Shown: positions 12,271-24,633, counted from the stretch's first letter. The stretch is 64,000 nucleotides of DNA from Aspidapion aeneum (GCA_963576565.1 OY755046.1:55097471-55161470); one strand, 5' to 3'. Translations and numbers: made by a program. Notes: generated by a model not told the origin, from the sequence alone.

Positions 12271-12480
12271 CCGGTTTAACGCAAGCGCGGATTTGAGGTT
12301 GGGGGTAACCTGGTCATCACTCCTCCCCCTACAAAAATTATATGCAGTTTCGGTTAATAAATAAATGACTTAACGGATAATTCCCCCCCCCCCTAGAAAA
12401 ATAAATAAAAATATAACTATTTTTTTAGTCGACCATTAACCCCCCCTATAGATTTAGACCCAGGTCCGCGCTTGGTTCGG
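12271..12480. mobile_element. Short terminal-inverted-repeat element
   Basis: Imperfect inverted ends: ccggtttaacgcaagcgcgg at the left, and ccgcgcttggttcgg at the right, which matches in reverse complement. The direct repeat acacagt flanks it at 12264-12270 and 12481-12487, a plausible 7-bp target duplication. The interior has C/G runs and no coding sequence. The aagcgcgg end is common in insect non-autonomous DNA elements. Confidence 0.55.
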
Positions 12481-13112
12481 ACACAGTACTTATGTATAGA
12501 AAACGAATCATGGTAAATTAGAATTAGACAATGGACAAACAATATCTCTTTGATAAGACAGAAACAGACGGTAAAGAACTCGAAAAAAGAATAGTAAAAT
12601 CAAAAAAGATTATTGGATGTCTTAACAGTATTTTATGGAGCATATAGATAAGAAGAATGAAAAGTAAACATATATGAAACAATGGTGAAAAGCACGCTCT
12701 TGTATGGAATAGAGACCTGTCGCGTAACAGAAAAATGCAAAACAAAAATGAAAAATTTCGAACTGGATACAATAAAAATATCAATGAGAATATCTACATA
12801 TTAGACAGTTCATTATAAGAATTGACACTATAAAAGGAAGAATGGGAATCGAGGGAAGCATAACGAATGACATCACTAAAAGACAACGGCCATGTACAAC
12901 GGATGAACGACGAAAGATTACTAAAGTAGGTCCTAGAATGGCAACCAATAGGGCGCAGAAAAAGAGGGCGTCCTAAACTTGAATGGCAACAGTCAATCCA
13001 AAGATCAATAAGTCAAAAAAACCTGACCGCAGATGATTGTTAGGACCGACGGATGTGAAGAATAGGCGTCGCACAACGTAGAAAACGTTCTAAACTTACA
13101 TAGTAGTAGTAT
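12481..13112 (+). mobile_element. LINE 3' end, copy 1 of a three-copy family
   Basis: The degenerate frame reads TQYLCIENES, LEKRIVK, KKIIGCLN, ETMVKSTLLYGIET and MGIEGSITNDITK, then HVQRMNDERL and GRRKRGRPKLEWQQS. This is the C-terminal part of a LINE endonuclease-reverse-transcriptase polyprotein, and the copy is 5'-truncated. Related copies lie at 25011-25745 and 33800-34910. All three end in a (TAG)n run, here catagtagtagta, which acts as the 3' tail. Stops and frameshifts make it non-functional. Confidence 0.75.
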
Positions 13113-13129
13113 TACTCAACCAATTTTTC

Positions 13130-13800
13130 CCATTCTGAATATAAGGGTAAAGTCTACCTTTCGAAAGAGGAACGTGCTACAAACAATTCAAGAAGATTCA
13201 AAATTATCGCATATTGCAACCAAAATGGAGGTGTCCAAGCCAAGGGTTTTTCCAAATTCCATCAAGAAATAAAGTCATTGAGCAAAATTATTTGAGAAAA
13301 GCCGGACCTGTCCCTCAACCCCTCCGATTTTCTTGATTTCTTGTGGGCATACTACCTACTAAGTTTTTTGCAGTAAAATGTTGAAAATGTGTACATTGAT
13401 GTAGAAGTGAACAAAGAACAAGAATTTGGTTAATAATTTGACCTAGGACAAATTGCCATAAAAATGGTGGCCAAAACCCCTAAAATTTATAAAAAAATAC
13501 CCATTTCTTGGAGAAAAGTTGCTTTTTAATCATTTCGATATCAACGAACCGATTTTTAACATTTTGCTTGAAAAAATATCTGAGTCTCTTATGTATAAAA
13601 AACAGCAAAATGGCTATTACTTAGCCAATAAATTTTTTCAAAAGCCAATATTTTAGCTTTTGTCTATCCTCCAGGTAGGTAATAGGCTCACAAAAAATCA
13701 AAAAATACGGAGGGGGTGAGGGACAGGTCCGGCTTTTCTTAAATAATTTTGCTCAATGTTGTTTTTGTTGATACACTCTGTATAAAACCTTACAAGTGCA
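13130..13800 (+). repeat. Interspersed repeat split by a small DNA element
   Basis: The left part (13130-13275) matches the 3800-3996 repeat: cctttcgaaag, gcaaccaaaatggaggtg, ttccaaattcc. The matching end, gttgatacactctgtat, resumes only at about 13768. The sequence between is the inverted-repeat element at 13276-13758. Confidence 0.55.
13276..13758. mobile_element. Small DNA element with about 85-bp inverted ends
   Basis: The left end starts cattgagcaaaattattt and continues through agccggacctgtccctca. The right end is its reverse complement with a few changes, about 85 bp long (13672-13758). The 483-bp element has no open frame of note. It sits inside the older repeat at 13130-13800. Confidence 0.8.
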
Positions 13801-13855
13801 AGTGTATTGCAAGATTGTGCTGCTTCAAGTAATAACAGACCTTTTGCCAATTTAA

Positions 13856-13892
13856 TTAGTACTACTACTACTACTGGTACTACTACTATTAG
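13856..13892 (+). repeat. (TAC)n microsatellite
   Basis: A run of tac trinucleotides with one interruption. Several LINEs in the window end in tag/cta runs, so it may be an orphan LINE tail. Confidence 0.6.
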
Positions 13893-14340
13893 ATCGTCTG
13901 TTTACCTGTTATTAATTATTTATAAACACTTTAATCATAATTTCCAATAATTATTAAAAGTTTCTTAACATTTATCCATGTAACATGAGTGTTCCGTTCT
14001 TGCGAAATCACTGATACGTACAACCTATGTAGGTAATACCTCTTCTGTATAATATGGTTTTTTACAGATTATTCAATTAACTTTATAAAAATAATACCTT
14101 GTTGGATTTTCAAATTCTTTACTGTTCTGAGACTATATTTAAAATCTATTATAAGGGTTTAAGACATTCGCATTTAAAAAATTTCACGCCAGGAGGCACC
14201 TACAGACATACATAGGACCTAGTAGTTTTGGGTGGTTTCGTAGCTTTATTTTTTTTTTTTTTTGATAATATTATTTTCAATTTATTTATAAAAACTACAT
14301 TCCCCTAGCTGCTCTTGTTTTTGATATATACTATAATATA

Positions 14341-15924
14341 CTGTGACAAAGAAAGGTAAACACCCAGTGTTTATAATCCTATTTTAATAATTATTTGCAG
14401 GCATGTTTATTTGAAGTCCAGTAAAATTGATTAAATTTTCAACCTTATCAACGACTTGTTTTGTCGTTTTTTTTTTAAATCTTTTTGGCCGTGTTTAATT
14501 TTAGTTTTACAAATTTGAGGTCGTAGATGTGGTTGAACTTTTACAGAGTTTGTTGCAAAGTGTTCCATTTTCCTCGACATAATGCCATGCGTGCGTAGAG
14601 TTGCTCGTATTCGTCAGTTTAACGACTTTGAGAGAAGGCGGATTGTGAGCCTACGCGGGGCAGATTTATCAAATTGAGAAATTGCGAGAAGAACCAACCG
14701 ATCTTTCCATACCATTTTAAGATATTATCAGGCTTGGACCCGAGTGGGCCGAGAACATAGAGCTAGAGGCAATGGACGTCATAGGGGAACAACAGAGCGT
14801 CAAGATCGCCGACTTAGACTTTTGGCTCTTAGAGACCGGTTTAGTTCTACTCGGACCATTGCCGATCTGTGGTTTGAAGAACATCGATGGGTGATTGGAA
14901 TGCGTACAGTGCTTCGCCGTGTAAAAAGTATTAGACTTTTTTCTTACCGTCCACACTGGGTGTTGCCACTCAACCCTGAGCATCGACGCAACCGACTACA
15001 ATGGTGCAGAGAAAGACTGCAGTCAGATCAGGAATTGCAGAGTGATGTTCAGCGATGAATCTTGCTTTTGTTTTGGCATGCATCATGGTCAAGCAAGAGT
15101 AAGAAGGCGTCGTGGTGAAATACGTGATGATATGGAAAGGCATGTTCATCATACAGTGGGTGTTATGGTATGAATTGCTATCGCATATGGTAGCAGGACA
15201 CCTCTAGTCTTTATTAGAGGTAACATGCCAGCATTCCGGTACATCCAAGAAGTCCACATGTCCTTCCCTATCTTGAGATGCTCGAAAACTCCATATTTCA
15301 ACAAGACAACGTCATACTGCATGTCGCTGGAGTAACCTTACCATGGCCACAAAGATCGCCTGATGTCCCCGATTGAACATGTGTGGCATATTCTAGGTCG
15401 CAGGCTATTAAATTTACAGTATTAGAGGTAGTGTGGAATGTGATACCTTAAGAGGATATCTACCACCTCATCAGAACAATGCCCAGGCGTACGAACGAGT
15501 GTATAAGAAATCGAGGGTCCTCAACACATTATCAAAAGTAATTCTGGTAATGATCAGCCGATTTGGCTGAAAACCTAATCACTTACTAAGTATTGATTGA
15601 TAAAAATACTAAGTAATAAAATATATCAAATCTGTAGCCGAGAGGTAAAGGATAGTATGTCCATAAAACAAAAAGTCGAGTAATATGTGAAGTAAAATTA
15701 ATTCTTAGCTCAGTTTTAATTTCGTTCACCTCACTCAAGCATCATTTTAAATCTAAAAACATAGGCAATCAGGAATACAGGACTTACGGTTTTTATCTTC
15801 GATATTAAATCGGACATGCTGATTTTAAATATACATAACTCAAACTAGCCAAATGTGGAGATAAGACTGTTTACATCTAGACTATAGAAATATAGATGGG
15901 TGTTTTCCTTTCTTTGTCACTCAG
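14341..15924 (+). mobile_element. Tc1/mariner element, Tc1-like, 1.58 kb
   Basis: Inverted ends are ctgtgacaaagaaagg at the left and ctgagtgacaaagaaagg (reverse complement) at the right, each followed by a (g/t)(a/a)aaacaccca stretch. The element is bounded by TA on both sides (14339-14340 and 15925-15926), the target duplication of this superfamily. Length and ends fit a full-length Tc1 element whose single gene is decayed. Confidence 0.9.
14582..15425 (+). pseudogene. Tc1-type transposase, decayed
   Basis: Starting at the ATG at 14582, the frame gives a helix-turn-helix DNA-binding region (FERRRIVSLR...EIARRTNRS) broken by a stop at about codon 30. It continues as the RTIADLW, RTVLRRV and WVLPLNPEHRRNRLQWCRE region. 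After a frameshift come SDESCF (first catalytic Asp, near 15054), the TPLVFIRGNMPA block, FQQDN (second Asp, near 15305) and SPIEHVW (Glu, near 15374). Only about 23 codons separate the second Asp from the Glu, where DD34E enzymes have 34 residues, so a small deletion is present as well. The enzyme is dead. It would have acted in the nucleus, cutting the ends of 14341-15924. Confidence 0.9.
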
Positions 15925-15929
15925 TACAT

Positions 15930-17590
15930 CTTAGGTGAGGGGCAAGCCCACGGGCCCCCTGGATGCGCATATGTTGAATCATTTCGAATTTCTACTTCTC
16001 TAATGATTTCGCATCTGATCGCATTTTCTGGGTTAATACATTTTACGACTTACGCGCTTGTATTTGATGTTGTTTTCAGTATTTTGCTATAGAAATTAAC
16101 GTTTTTAATTTTATAGTCCCTAACTGGACTTGCGTTTTAGTTTTATGGTTCTAGATAAATGTATAAAATAGATTCTTGATCTATTCCAGATTATATAAAA
16201 ATATGGTAATACCGTAAATATTCTAAATCCATGACGCAATTTACAAAAGGGGAACTTCGGCTTTTTTCTGGCATAAGTTGTTTTTGTAAAACTACTAGGA
16301 ATTAGTTACATGGATTTACTGTTTTTTTAAAGCTGGAAAGTAAAGACCTTTTCATTTATTCATTTAACGTAATGTTTAGTACCCGTGAATAAAGAAAACA
16401 ACAATTTTTCGTGGCTAAGTGGGCATTGAAAGATTTTGTCTCTCTTGTATTTTTCCGTCGGCAGCTCAAATTTTTGGCTTACACTCCGCTGACTCGACAT
16501 AAAACGTCGCGAAGGCAGAAAAAATGCAATATGCATTGACCTATTGCGTTGTTTTCTAACACCTTAAAAACTAATATTCTGATTGAGATTTTGGTAATGA
16601 TATAAGCTATTATTAGAAAAACCTAGGTTATCTTATCCTGAAATCTGAATTTTGATACGTGGCCCTGTTCAAAAGTTTACATTTCTCAATACATTCTAAC
16701 AATCTAACCTAAATTTAAGATTGATATTATTAAAAAAAAAATTGGCTTGTTGAGGGTTAAAAAGTATTTATGTTTATTTAATTTATTTATTTGGTGGATA
16801 TAGGAAATACAACAGGCTAACACCCAAAACGCATCCACAGAATTATTAAACTAATGATTTCAATAATAAAAACCAATTAGATTACTAAAAAAAACAACAA
16901 AAAGCAACAACGAATAAATGTAATTTAGCTTAACAAGCCCTATTGCAGTAAATGGACTTTTTTTATTTTCGTCCTTGGTGAAAAAATTATTTTCTTTACC
17001 AAGAAAAATTATATCTGTCAGTCCCTTTGACAATAGCTCTAAAACCGTTTAGCCGATTTTCATAAAATTTTTCCACATGTCACCAATTAATTTTATAAAC
17101 CAAATAAAAATCAGTTGGTTAAACAACTAATTATTAATTGATTATACAGAAAATAATGAAAATTATTTTCTTAAATTCTGGTGTAAAGACTTTCAATCTC
17201 GTGTGAAATATGTTAATTTCCTCTCTCGTTATGTAATATACTCTTTTGGTCGATCTCAATAACTATAGCTAAAAATGATGTTCATGAGCATAAGAACTTT
17301 GGATCCCTTGGTATAAAAGAACTTGAATTCGGTAAGCAATGTTGTTTAAAAACAGATGGGAAATGTGGATCCGTATAATTTTTGCGGATCATAATCTGAA
17401 CAATAGAGATGTTGTTAACGCTCTTTTCTGACGCATAAAAGAACTAGAAGATAGCTCAAGTATCATTTTGTATTTCATTTAAATTCGCCGCATAAATGTA
17501 CAGGCATGCTTGAACTAAAAACCACTTAAGAAACAATGCAAAAAAGTACAGTTTAAATCACTTGAACCTCATTTTTTGACACCGAAACGC
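15930..17590. other. Gene-free AT-rich stretch
   Basis: No coding sequence is supported. Two weak signals are present. A possible LINE 3' end lies at about 16765-16860 on the - strand (ataaataaattaaataaac). A fragment near 17030-17080 (gctctaaaaccgtttagccgattttcataaaattttt) resembles the core of repeat family A. Confidence 0.35.
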
Positions 17591-17596
17591 ATTTCA

Positions 17597-19540
17597 ATAA
17601 CAAAGCATTACAAATTGTTAACCTAGGTCTAAATCGCCTCATCAGCTTAATGAATCATTTTCTTAGCATATTCCTGAAGAATAAGAGTCCTTCATGCACG
17701 AATCTCAGCTTGGTTTTCCTCACGGGTTTGTTACAATAGAGACTGACTGACAACTGTTTAGTATCCAAATGTTAGTCCAAAGATATAGGGATGTCACTAT
17801 TCCTGTCCATGCTTGCTTTATAGATTATAGAAATACTTTTGACTGGATGCAACATAAAAATCTTCTGTGTAGTGTCCAAGTGTTACTCCAAAGATGTAGG
17901 GATATCTCTGTTCCTTTCCATACTTGCTTTATAGACTATAACAACCCTTTTGACAGGGTGCAACATAAAAATCTTATGGAAATATTTAAAGATCTTGGCC
18001 TGGATGATGATAGAGATCTCAAGATAATCGCAAAAATCTCCAGGAATCAAAGTAAACAAATTAAGGTAAATAAATAAATGTCAGACGAAGTACGAATCAA
18101 AAGGGATCTCCGGCAGGACTGCATAGTTTGACAAATTTAGGTAGACCAATAAATGTGCGTGTATAAAGTATTACAGATTGTTAACCTGTGTCTTAATCGC
18201 CTCATCAGTTTAATTTATCTTTTTCTTAGGATATTCCTGTAGAATGCGAGTCCTTCATGGGCGAATCTAAGCCTGGTTTTCCTCACGGGTTCGGTACAAT
18301 AGAAAATACCCTGTTTAGTATTTAATCTAAAAATGTTGGGATGTCTCTGTTCCTGTCTATGCTTGCTTTATAGACTATAGAAACACTTTTGACTGGGTGC
18401 AACATAAAAATCTTATGAAAATGTTTAAAGATGTTGGCCTGGATGATAGAGACGTCAAGATAATCGCAAAAATCTCCAGGAACCAAAGTGAATAAATTCA
18501 GGTAGACAAATAAATATCAGACTGAGTACGAATCAAAAGGGGTCTCCGGCAGGACTGCATAGCTTGACGAGAAGTGAACAAATTAAGTTAGGCTTTTAAA
18601 TGTATCTGTATAAAGCATTACAAATTGTTAACCTGTGTTTTAATCGCCCCATCAGTTTAATGAATCACTTTGTTAGGACATTCCTGAAGAATGCGAGTCC
18701 TTCATGGTTTTCCTCACACGTTCGGTACAAAAGAGACCCTGTTTAGTATTTAAGTGTTAGTCGAAAGATGTAGTGATGTGTCTTGCTTGCTTTGTAGACT
18801 ATAAAAGCACTTGTTGACAGGGTGCAACACAAAAATCTTATGGACATTGTAAAAGATCTAGGCCTGGATGATAGAGGCTTCAAGATAATCGCAAATATCT
18901 ACTTAAACCAATACAAAGTTTTAGAAACCCGTTTCGTTTTTGTTCCTTTTAGAGAATATTTTGGTCGTTGGGGAAATAATGTGGAAAAACTTGTTTCTGA
19001 TTTATCAAATAATATTAAACATAAAAAATATATAGCTTTATTGCCCAAAGGATCAGCGTCGCAATACAAAAAGGAAATTTACAATTGTGGTTGATTTTTT
19101 TATAAAATAAAATATGTATTTTTCAAGATTAAATCTATTTAACTTAATAGTGACACATCGTTTGCGTAACTTAAACCAAAGTAAACAAATTAAGGTAGAC
19201 TAATAAATATCAGACGGGGTACGAATCAAAAAGGATATCCGGCATTATTACAGACTGATAGACCATTGCGTTTTAACATTTACTTAAACAAATTATTTCA
19301 AAATTACTTTGAAAGTAAGTTGTCAATCTTAGATACGCTTATTATACAGTTACAGTCGCAAACTCTCCAGAAGGTCTTCAGATTTTACTTCAAAGGACTA
19401 GTAATAGTGCAGAATTTGGTTTAAATGTAAAGACAAAAAAACCGAATGGATGTTAATTAATAAGAACTCAGTTGTAGGAGGTATTCTTCAGGTATACAAA
19501 TATTAAGGACGCCAGGTTAATATGACAGCTAGAATACTAT
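17597..19540 (+). mobile_element. LINE relic with tandemly repeated RT segment
   Basis: The unit encodes a reverse-transcriptase segment: ESQ.GFPHGF.TIE, then QVL.QRCRD(I/V)SVP.H.CFIDY.N.FD.VQHKNLM, then the D-L-KIIA-I--NQ helix, then DEVRIKRG(L)RQDC. Unit starts, anchored on the aaag(c/t)attaca(a/g)attgttaacct motif, are at about 17600, 18167 and 18616. The first unit also carries an internal duplication of about 110 bp (17770-17860 versus 17880-17975). Downstream, 19300-19500 continues the same protein with SAEFGLNVKTKK and the following strands. All frames are interrupted. FIDY corresponds to polymerase motif A. The catalytic DD motif is not intact. Confidence 0.75.
18912..19168 (+). mobile_element. 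257-bp insertion with 11-bp target duplication
   Basis: The direct repeat acttaaaccaa lies at 18901-18911 and 19169-19179, exactly flanking a block that interrupts the third LINE unit. The block carries the end of an open frame (RFVFVPFREYFGRWG ... KKEIYNCG, stop at 19092), followed by AT-rich DNA with aataaaata. The duplication length and the 3'-end-like content suggest a 5'-truncated retroposed copy. The RFVFVPF...GRWG stretch weakly resembles the FIPFAVET.GPW tail of the LINE at 53760-54130. No poly(A) tail is visible. Confidence 0.6.
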
Positions 19541-19883
19541 GCGGGAGGTTCATGGATGAATCGAACAAGTGAATTGAACAAGCCCAAGCGTCTTGAAGTC
19601 TGTCCGTTCTCGTCCGGACTCGAGTGCTTCGTTGGTGGTTGCAGTAGACAAAGTATAGATCGGTAATTGCTGCCAACGTTTGAAGGAGACAATGCACTTA
19701 AAGAAATTCTAAATCTGATACAAACTTTTGGCCAGAAATCAATTTCTTTTTTTTGTCATTATTTTCGAGAAAAACAGAATAACATAGAGCGAGTTTCCTT
19801 GTTTACCTTTCTTGCTCTGATAGATTTATTAACCCACTCTATCCAGTTCAGTACCTTTCTCTTTTTTTTGTGTCGTCAGGTTG

Positions 19884-20450
19884 TTTCAAAATTCAGTTTT
19901 ATTTGTTCCGAGGGATTTAGCAATTTTATGTATTTTTTTAAAGGGTATATTCCTGTAATTGTTGTTCCAGAATCAAAACTACATTTTAAAGCCTTCTTAT
20001 AATCTGCTGTTTTAATGCTAACCTCTAGATCTTCACTTGCATATTCTTTGATGAGTTTACGAGCTATGCATTCCAAGCTTCCCAAATCTAGGGCCAGGAA
20101 TACAACAATGAAACCCGAGAAAAACCGAATTTGTACAAAACTTAATCATTAAGAAAGTGGTATTACCATGGTACTAGCTGGTAATACAACGCCTCATTAC
20201 TGCAAAATTAACAATTTTTTAACATAAGCCACTAATTATATTTTATGAACCATTAAAAATTAAAGAAATTGTCTAGTTAGACACACCAAATAAATATTAT
20301 ATTACGAACGGGGAAAGATCTATTCAATGAAAAAGCCATATAAATATCTCATTAATATTAAAACATAATCTCTCGAATGTGGAACTGATTGAGATCGTAA
20401 AGTGTCAATTGCAAAAAACAGTGGAAATCTAGATAAATTTATACAATACT
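19884..20450 (-). repeat. Tandem duplicate, unit 575 bp, copy 1
   Basis: It starts at tttcaaaattcagttttattt, and the same start recurs at 20459 (offset 575). On the - strand, 19876-20085 reads IARKLIKEYASEDLEVS...CSFDSGTTITGIYPLKK. The GIYPL pattern weakly recalls the C-terminal part of pogo/Tigger-type transposases, but this is not a firm match. Confidence 0.6.
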
Positions 20451-20458
20451 ACAAGTGG

Positions 20459-20970
20459 TTTCAAAATTCAGTTTTATTTGTTCAGAGGGGTTTGGGTATT
20501 TTCTTTATTTTTTTAAAGGTACATTTCTGCTATTGTTGGTCCAAAACTAGAAGTATATTTTATTGCCTCAAAAACTTATAATCTGCTGTTTTCGTGCTCA
20601 TCTTAAAATTTTTACTCTCATATTCTTTGATTTTTTTACGCACTATGTATTCTGGATCTTCCAAAACATTTCATAAACAGTAAAACAGAGTGTGTACAAA
20701 ACGAAGTGGTATCACCATCGTATTATCTGGCTGGTAATGAATAAAACGCCCTATTATTACAAAATTAGCAATTTTTTAACATAAACTACTTTGTCTACTA
20801 CAGACACACCAAAGAGCTATCATATTACCAACGGGAAAGGATTTATTACACTGAAAAAGCACATACTTACAACTCCCATTAATATCAAATCATAATTTCT
20901 CGAATGGAACTGATTAGGATCGTAAAGTGTCAATTGCAAAGAATAATGGAAATCTAGATAAATTTATAGA
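20459..20970 (-). repeat. Tandem duplicate, unit 575 bp, copy 2
   Basis: A diverged second copy of 19884-20450. Shared blocks run from the start motif through aatctgctgttttcgtgctc and caattttttaacataa to gtcaattgcaaagaataatggaaatctagataaattta. The coding frame of copy 1 is more disrupted here. Confidence 0.6.
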
Positions 20971-20974
20971 AACG

Positions 20975-22720
20975 GATGAAACATATTGTTTTCTTAATGA
21001 ATTTGATATAAATCAAACGGGAAATACCAAAGACCTTGACAATTAAAAAAACAATGTTGATTCATTTAAATTCTTGCAGAAATCTTTTTCAATTACCAAC
21101 TAAAGTATTAGAACTCAGCGAAGATGGTGTAGCGATATTTTTGAAGGTGTTTATAATCAAAATTTTAAATCATTTGTTAGTTTGAATATGCTTCAAAACT
21201 ATTTGCTTTTAGGAAGGTTGTTGTTATAATAAGACAAATTTTAGAATGTTGATTCTTTCTTTGTTTTATCAGTCTAACGAATTAGTATGATTCCACTTTT
21301 TCTTCCTGAGTGACAGGTATGATTGATAAAAAACAATTCCTTCATTTGACTGACAGGTCCCATAAAAACAATACCAAATTGCCATTCAGAAATATAAAAA
21401 TTACCTTTTAAGTGTTTGTAATCATCGTTTCTGGATTTAGGTTTTTAAAATATAAGGAACTGCTTAATTAAATTTTACTTCTTCTAGTAGGGTCCTGAGA
21501 ACATAATCTGAGGGTTTGCAGATTCAATGATCTGTCTTATTTATCCCGCAGAGTTGAGAAAAAATCTTTGTAGTCGATCTTACTTTGTTACGTATTTTGA
21601 ATGCAAATGGTTTTTGGAAATATTTTAACGAATATTGATAAACAGTCGTCAAAGGGAGAGTGACATTACAAATATCTAGAATAAACCAAAACATTAATCA
21701 ATCTCAAGAAATTGCATTAGGCAAATAATCAAAATGGCAAGTTTTTGTAAAGATGCATTTCTCTGCAATAGGGACAATATTTTTGAAAGGAGCTGAGGCA
21801 TGGCCAATAAAAATATAAAATAAACAGACTTAAACTTTTGAAATATGCTGTAACATTGTGAAATGCTAAACATATCAAGGACCAAGACAATCACAAATCA
21901 TGAAATGATGTGGAATCTATTATGAATCGTCATGATTATTTCCAAAATTCGCTAGCCAGTAAAAGTTTTAAAGAGAAAAGTACGAGCACAATTTTTTCCT
22001 TGCAACTGATTTTTTTACGACAAAAAATATTCCATCTTTTCCCACGGATAGAAAAAGAAGAAAGCAATAAGTAGTAATAAATTTTAATGAATTCATGTAA
22101 GAAACTAAATGAATTTTTAAATGTCTTTAGTCGTAAAACATAATTCTAATTAGCACCTCGGAGGCTTAATAAATCAAGATATTACTCTAGTTAATAAAAA
22201 CTTGACATCAGAAACGATTCCATTAATAAAATGGTAATAAATTGAAACACTAAACAAGAATCTTGTATTCTAAATACTATTGCTACTACTAGATTACATC
22301 CTAATTGATAAACTGTCATAGTAGAGCAGATAATTCATGAAGATTGCCTTACTTAAATATGCAGAGGTTGATTTATACGATCGGCATTATAGTCATTAGT
22401 GCTTGTAGCTCCTAGCGCGTGCTGAATGATGTTTTTATTAAGGCAAAGAAAAAAATAACACAAACGATTGTTCGAAGGGCTGCTCAATAATTAAGAACCT
22501 TTACAAAATCTCGACATGGCTTTTAAGGGAATGTAAGGGCCACTGAGAACTTAAAAGAGCCTGAAGAGTGATTAGAATCAGTAAGTATAACCTGATAGGA
22601 CTTGGCAGCATCTGGCATGACCTATATAGACTTGACAACACTTCTAAGAATCCGCAGGAGTATTTAGAGTAAGGTTTAGTTAGGTTTTTTTTTGGTCATC
22701 ACTTCACACATGAGCTGGGC
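20975..22720. other. Gene-free AT-rich stretch
   Basis: Only short, compositionally random open frames are present. No repeat boundary or conserved motif was recognised. Confidence 0.35.
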
Positions 22721-22724
22721 CGTG

Positions 22725-23760
22725 GTAAGTAGTAGTAGTAGTGTGAGGTAGGCTCTAGGCCTGGCGCCTAGGCACATGAAGCGCCCTTTTCGCCAACCCC
22801 TGGGCATGTCCCCCACTGCGTCCTTCCTTTACTAAGGAATCTGCCCGTCTTCTGTATAAAAGCCAGAATATCGGGCCACCTCAGATTTAGAAGGTTCTCC
22901 GTCTCAAAGTCATCCTCTTCGAATACCTCTCTTCTTGCCTCCTTATTTGATGATGAGAGGAAATGAGCTGAGGTCTTGTCCTCGGCCCAATATCGCTCGC
23001 ACGTCGCGTCCTCTTTTACTTACGCAGATTCCGGTTAGGACGCGAACTACGGCTCCTATCTCTCTTCGTGTTCTACGGATCAACCAGTCCCTACGGGACT
23101 TGCGGTATTCTTTCACATACTCTTTCGCCTGTCTGTGGTTCTCTGTCCTTCTGGGCCCACTCTGTTAGGGTAGGAAAGGCTCTGGCCTGACGCATTTCTG
23201 CCGGGATCCACCCCTGGCGTATTCATTCGATTTCTTATTTCCTGTGACTCTCATGTGGCCTGGGACACATACGAGCTCCACCTCTCTTACTCCGGCCAGC
23301 TCCTGAAGTGAATCCGCGCACTTCTGTACCAAACCCGCAAACATGGTTGGTTTGCACGATGCTTTCAGCATAGCTTGATTCTTTGAACAGATGCAGAGGC
23401 GCTTTCCTGTTTCGTTCCTAATTTCTTCCTCTCATGTTACTGTCTGTATAGCGTAAACCTCCGCCTGAAAGACTGTTGCATTGGATCCCAGCGAGTAGCT
23501 TTTTCCAATACCCTTACTTTTCGCGTACTGTCCTGCACCGGTAGAATTCCAGTCAGACCGTGGCTTCGCTAAGGCGGTATGGTTACGCGGTATCTTCTTT
23601 TCTCCCTTAATTGCTTCTCTGGCATCGCTAGCCTGTACGTCGATAGAAGAATCTCTTCTTCCGTCATAGATTGTAGGTTGCACTATGTGCATGTCCTTGC
23701 ATTTTGCTTTGCCTCCAAGAATTGCAAGCAAAGCTATTTCTTGGCAGCTAGTTGAGTTAC
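22725..23760 (-). mobile_element. LINE 3' region with RNase H domain
   Basis: On the - strand, 23432-23731 gives TIYDGRRDSSID, then W.STGAGQYAKSKGIGKSYSLGS.ATVFQAEVYAI, the first RNase H strands with a catalytic-type Glu in QAEVYAI. Then 23165-23371 gives LVQKCADSLQELAGVREVELVCVPGHM.VTGNKKSNE, the RNase H tail (VPGH..VTGN..ADE). The ADE Asp is replaced here. It ends in a (CTA)n run near 22727-22740. RNase H plus this order suits R1/LOA/I-type LINEs. Frameshifted and dead. Confidence 0.8.
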
Positions 23761-24059
23761 TTCTTAAGGCGACAAAGTATCTTATTTAAGATTTTTGCCT
23801 TTTGCGAAGTAGGGCGGGACATTTGTAAAGCAGATGTTCAGAAGATGAGTTACTGCAGGATCCTCAGTTGTTATCGTTTATTTTTTACCTATTGCCTTTT
23901 CACTAAGATATGGGCACTCTTATTTTTAAGATAAACCAAGACTGCTTCATTCTTTCTTAAGCGATGCTTAAGTGACTACAAAACTATTAATGTTTTAAAT
24001 TTGCCTAATGATGATACCGCTGTAACACTGAGATTCTACTAGATCTTTAACTAATTCTA

Positions 24060-24300
24060 TAAGAACCGAGGACGAATCTAAATAAAACTAAATATATGAT
24101 TATAACGAAGATTCCAAAAGGCGCCGTTATTAGAATTCTAAATATGAATAACATATTAATAGAAAAAGTGTCACGCTTGAAATATCTGGGCATATAATTA
24201 AACGAAAACGAAGATCACTATCTGGTCAACCACAATTAGAAGGAATTCTTTGAAGCAGGGACAAATAATAATTAGAAGTAAAACTTTTAAAACATGATCC
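24060..24300 (+). mobile_element. LINE reverse-transcriptase fragment
   Basis: The frame gives KTKYMIITKIPKG, then ILIEKVSRLKYLGI, a stop, then LNENEDH. This is the post-catalytic part of a LINE RT (the KT-Y-----P...V--F-YLG pattern). It is a short relic flanked by unrelated DNA. Confidence 0.65.
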
Positions 24301-24633
24301 AGATCCAAATCATCTTCTTTCTTTTTTTTTAGATGTCATCTTCATCGACATCGTCTATCCACTTTTTTCGAGGCCCCTCTTACTCTCGTTCCTGAAGGTC
24401 TCTAATTCATTATCCTTCTTGGTGTTCTTGCCTCATCTATATATACATCACGATTCTATTAGCACACTGCAAAGCGACCTGTTAAGGGAAGGACAACAAA
24501 AAACCAGATATTAAAAGAGGGTAACCGACGCTATATCACACATTTTTTTTTGAAAACTGTCTGTTAAGTTTGAAAATAAATTAATTTTAAGGGTTTCCAA
24601 AAAAATGGGGTTTGGCTCGGTTCGGTTTAATTT

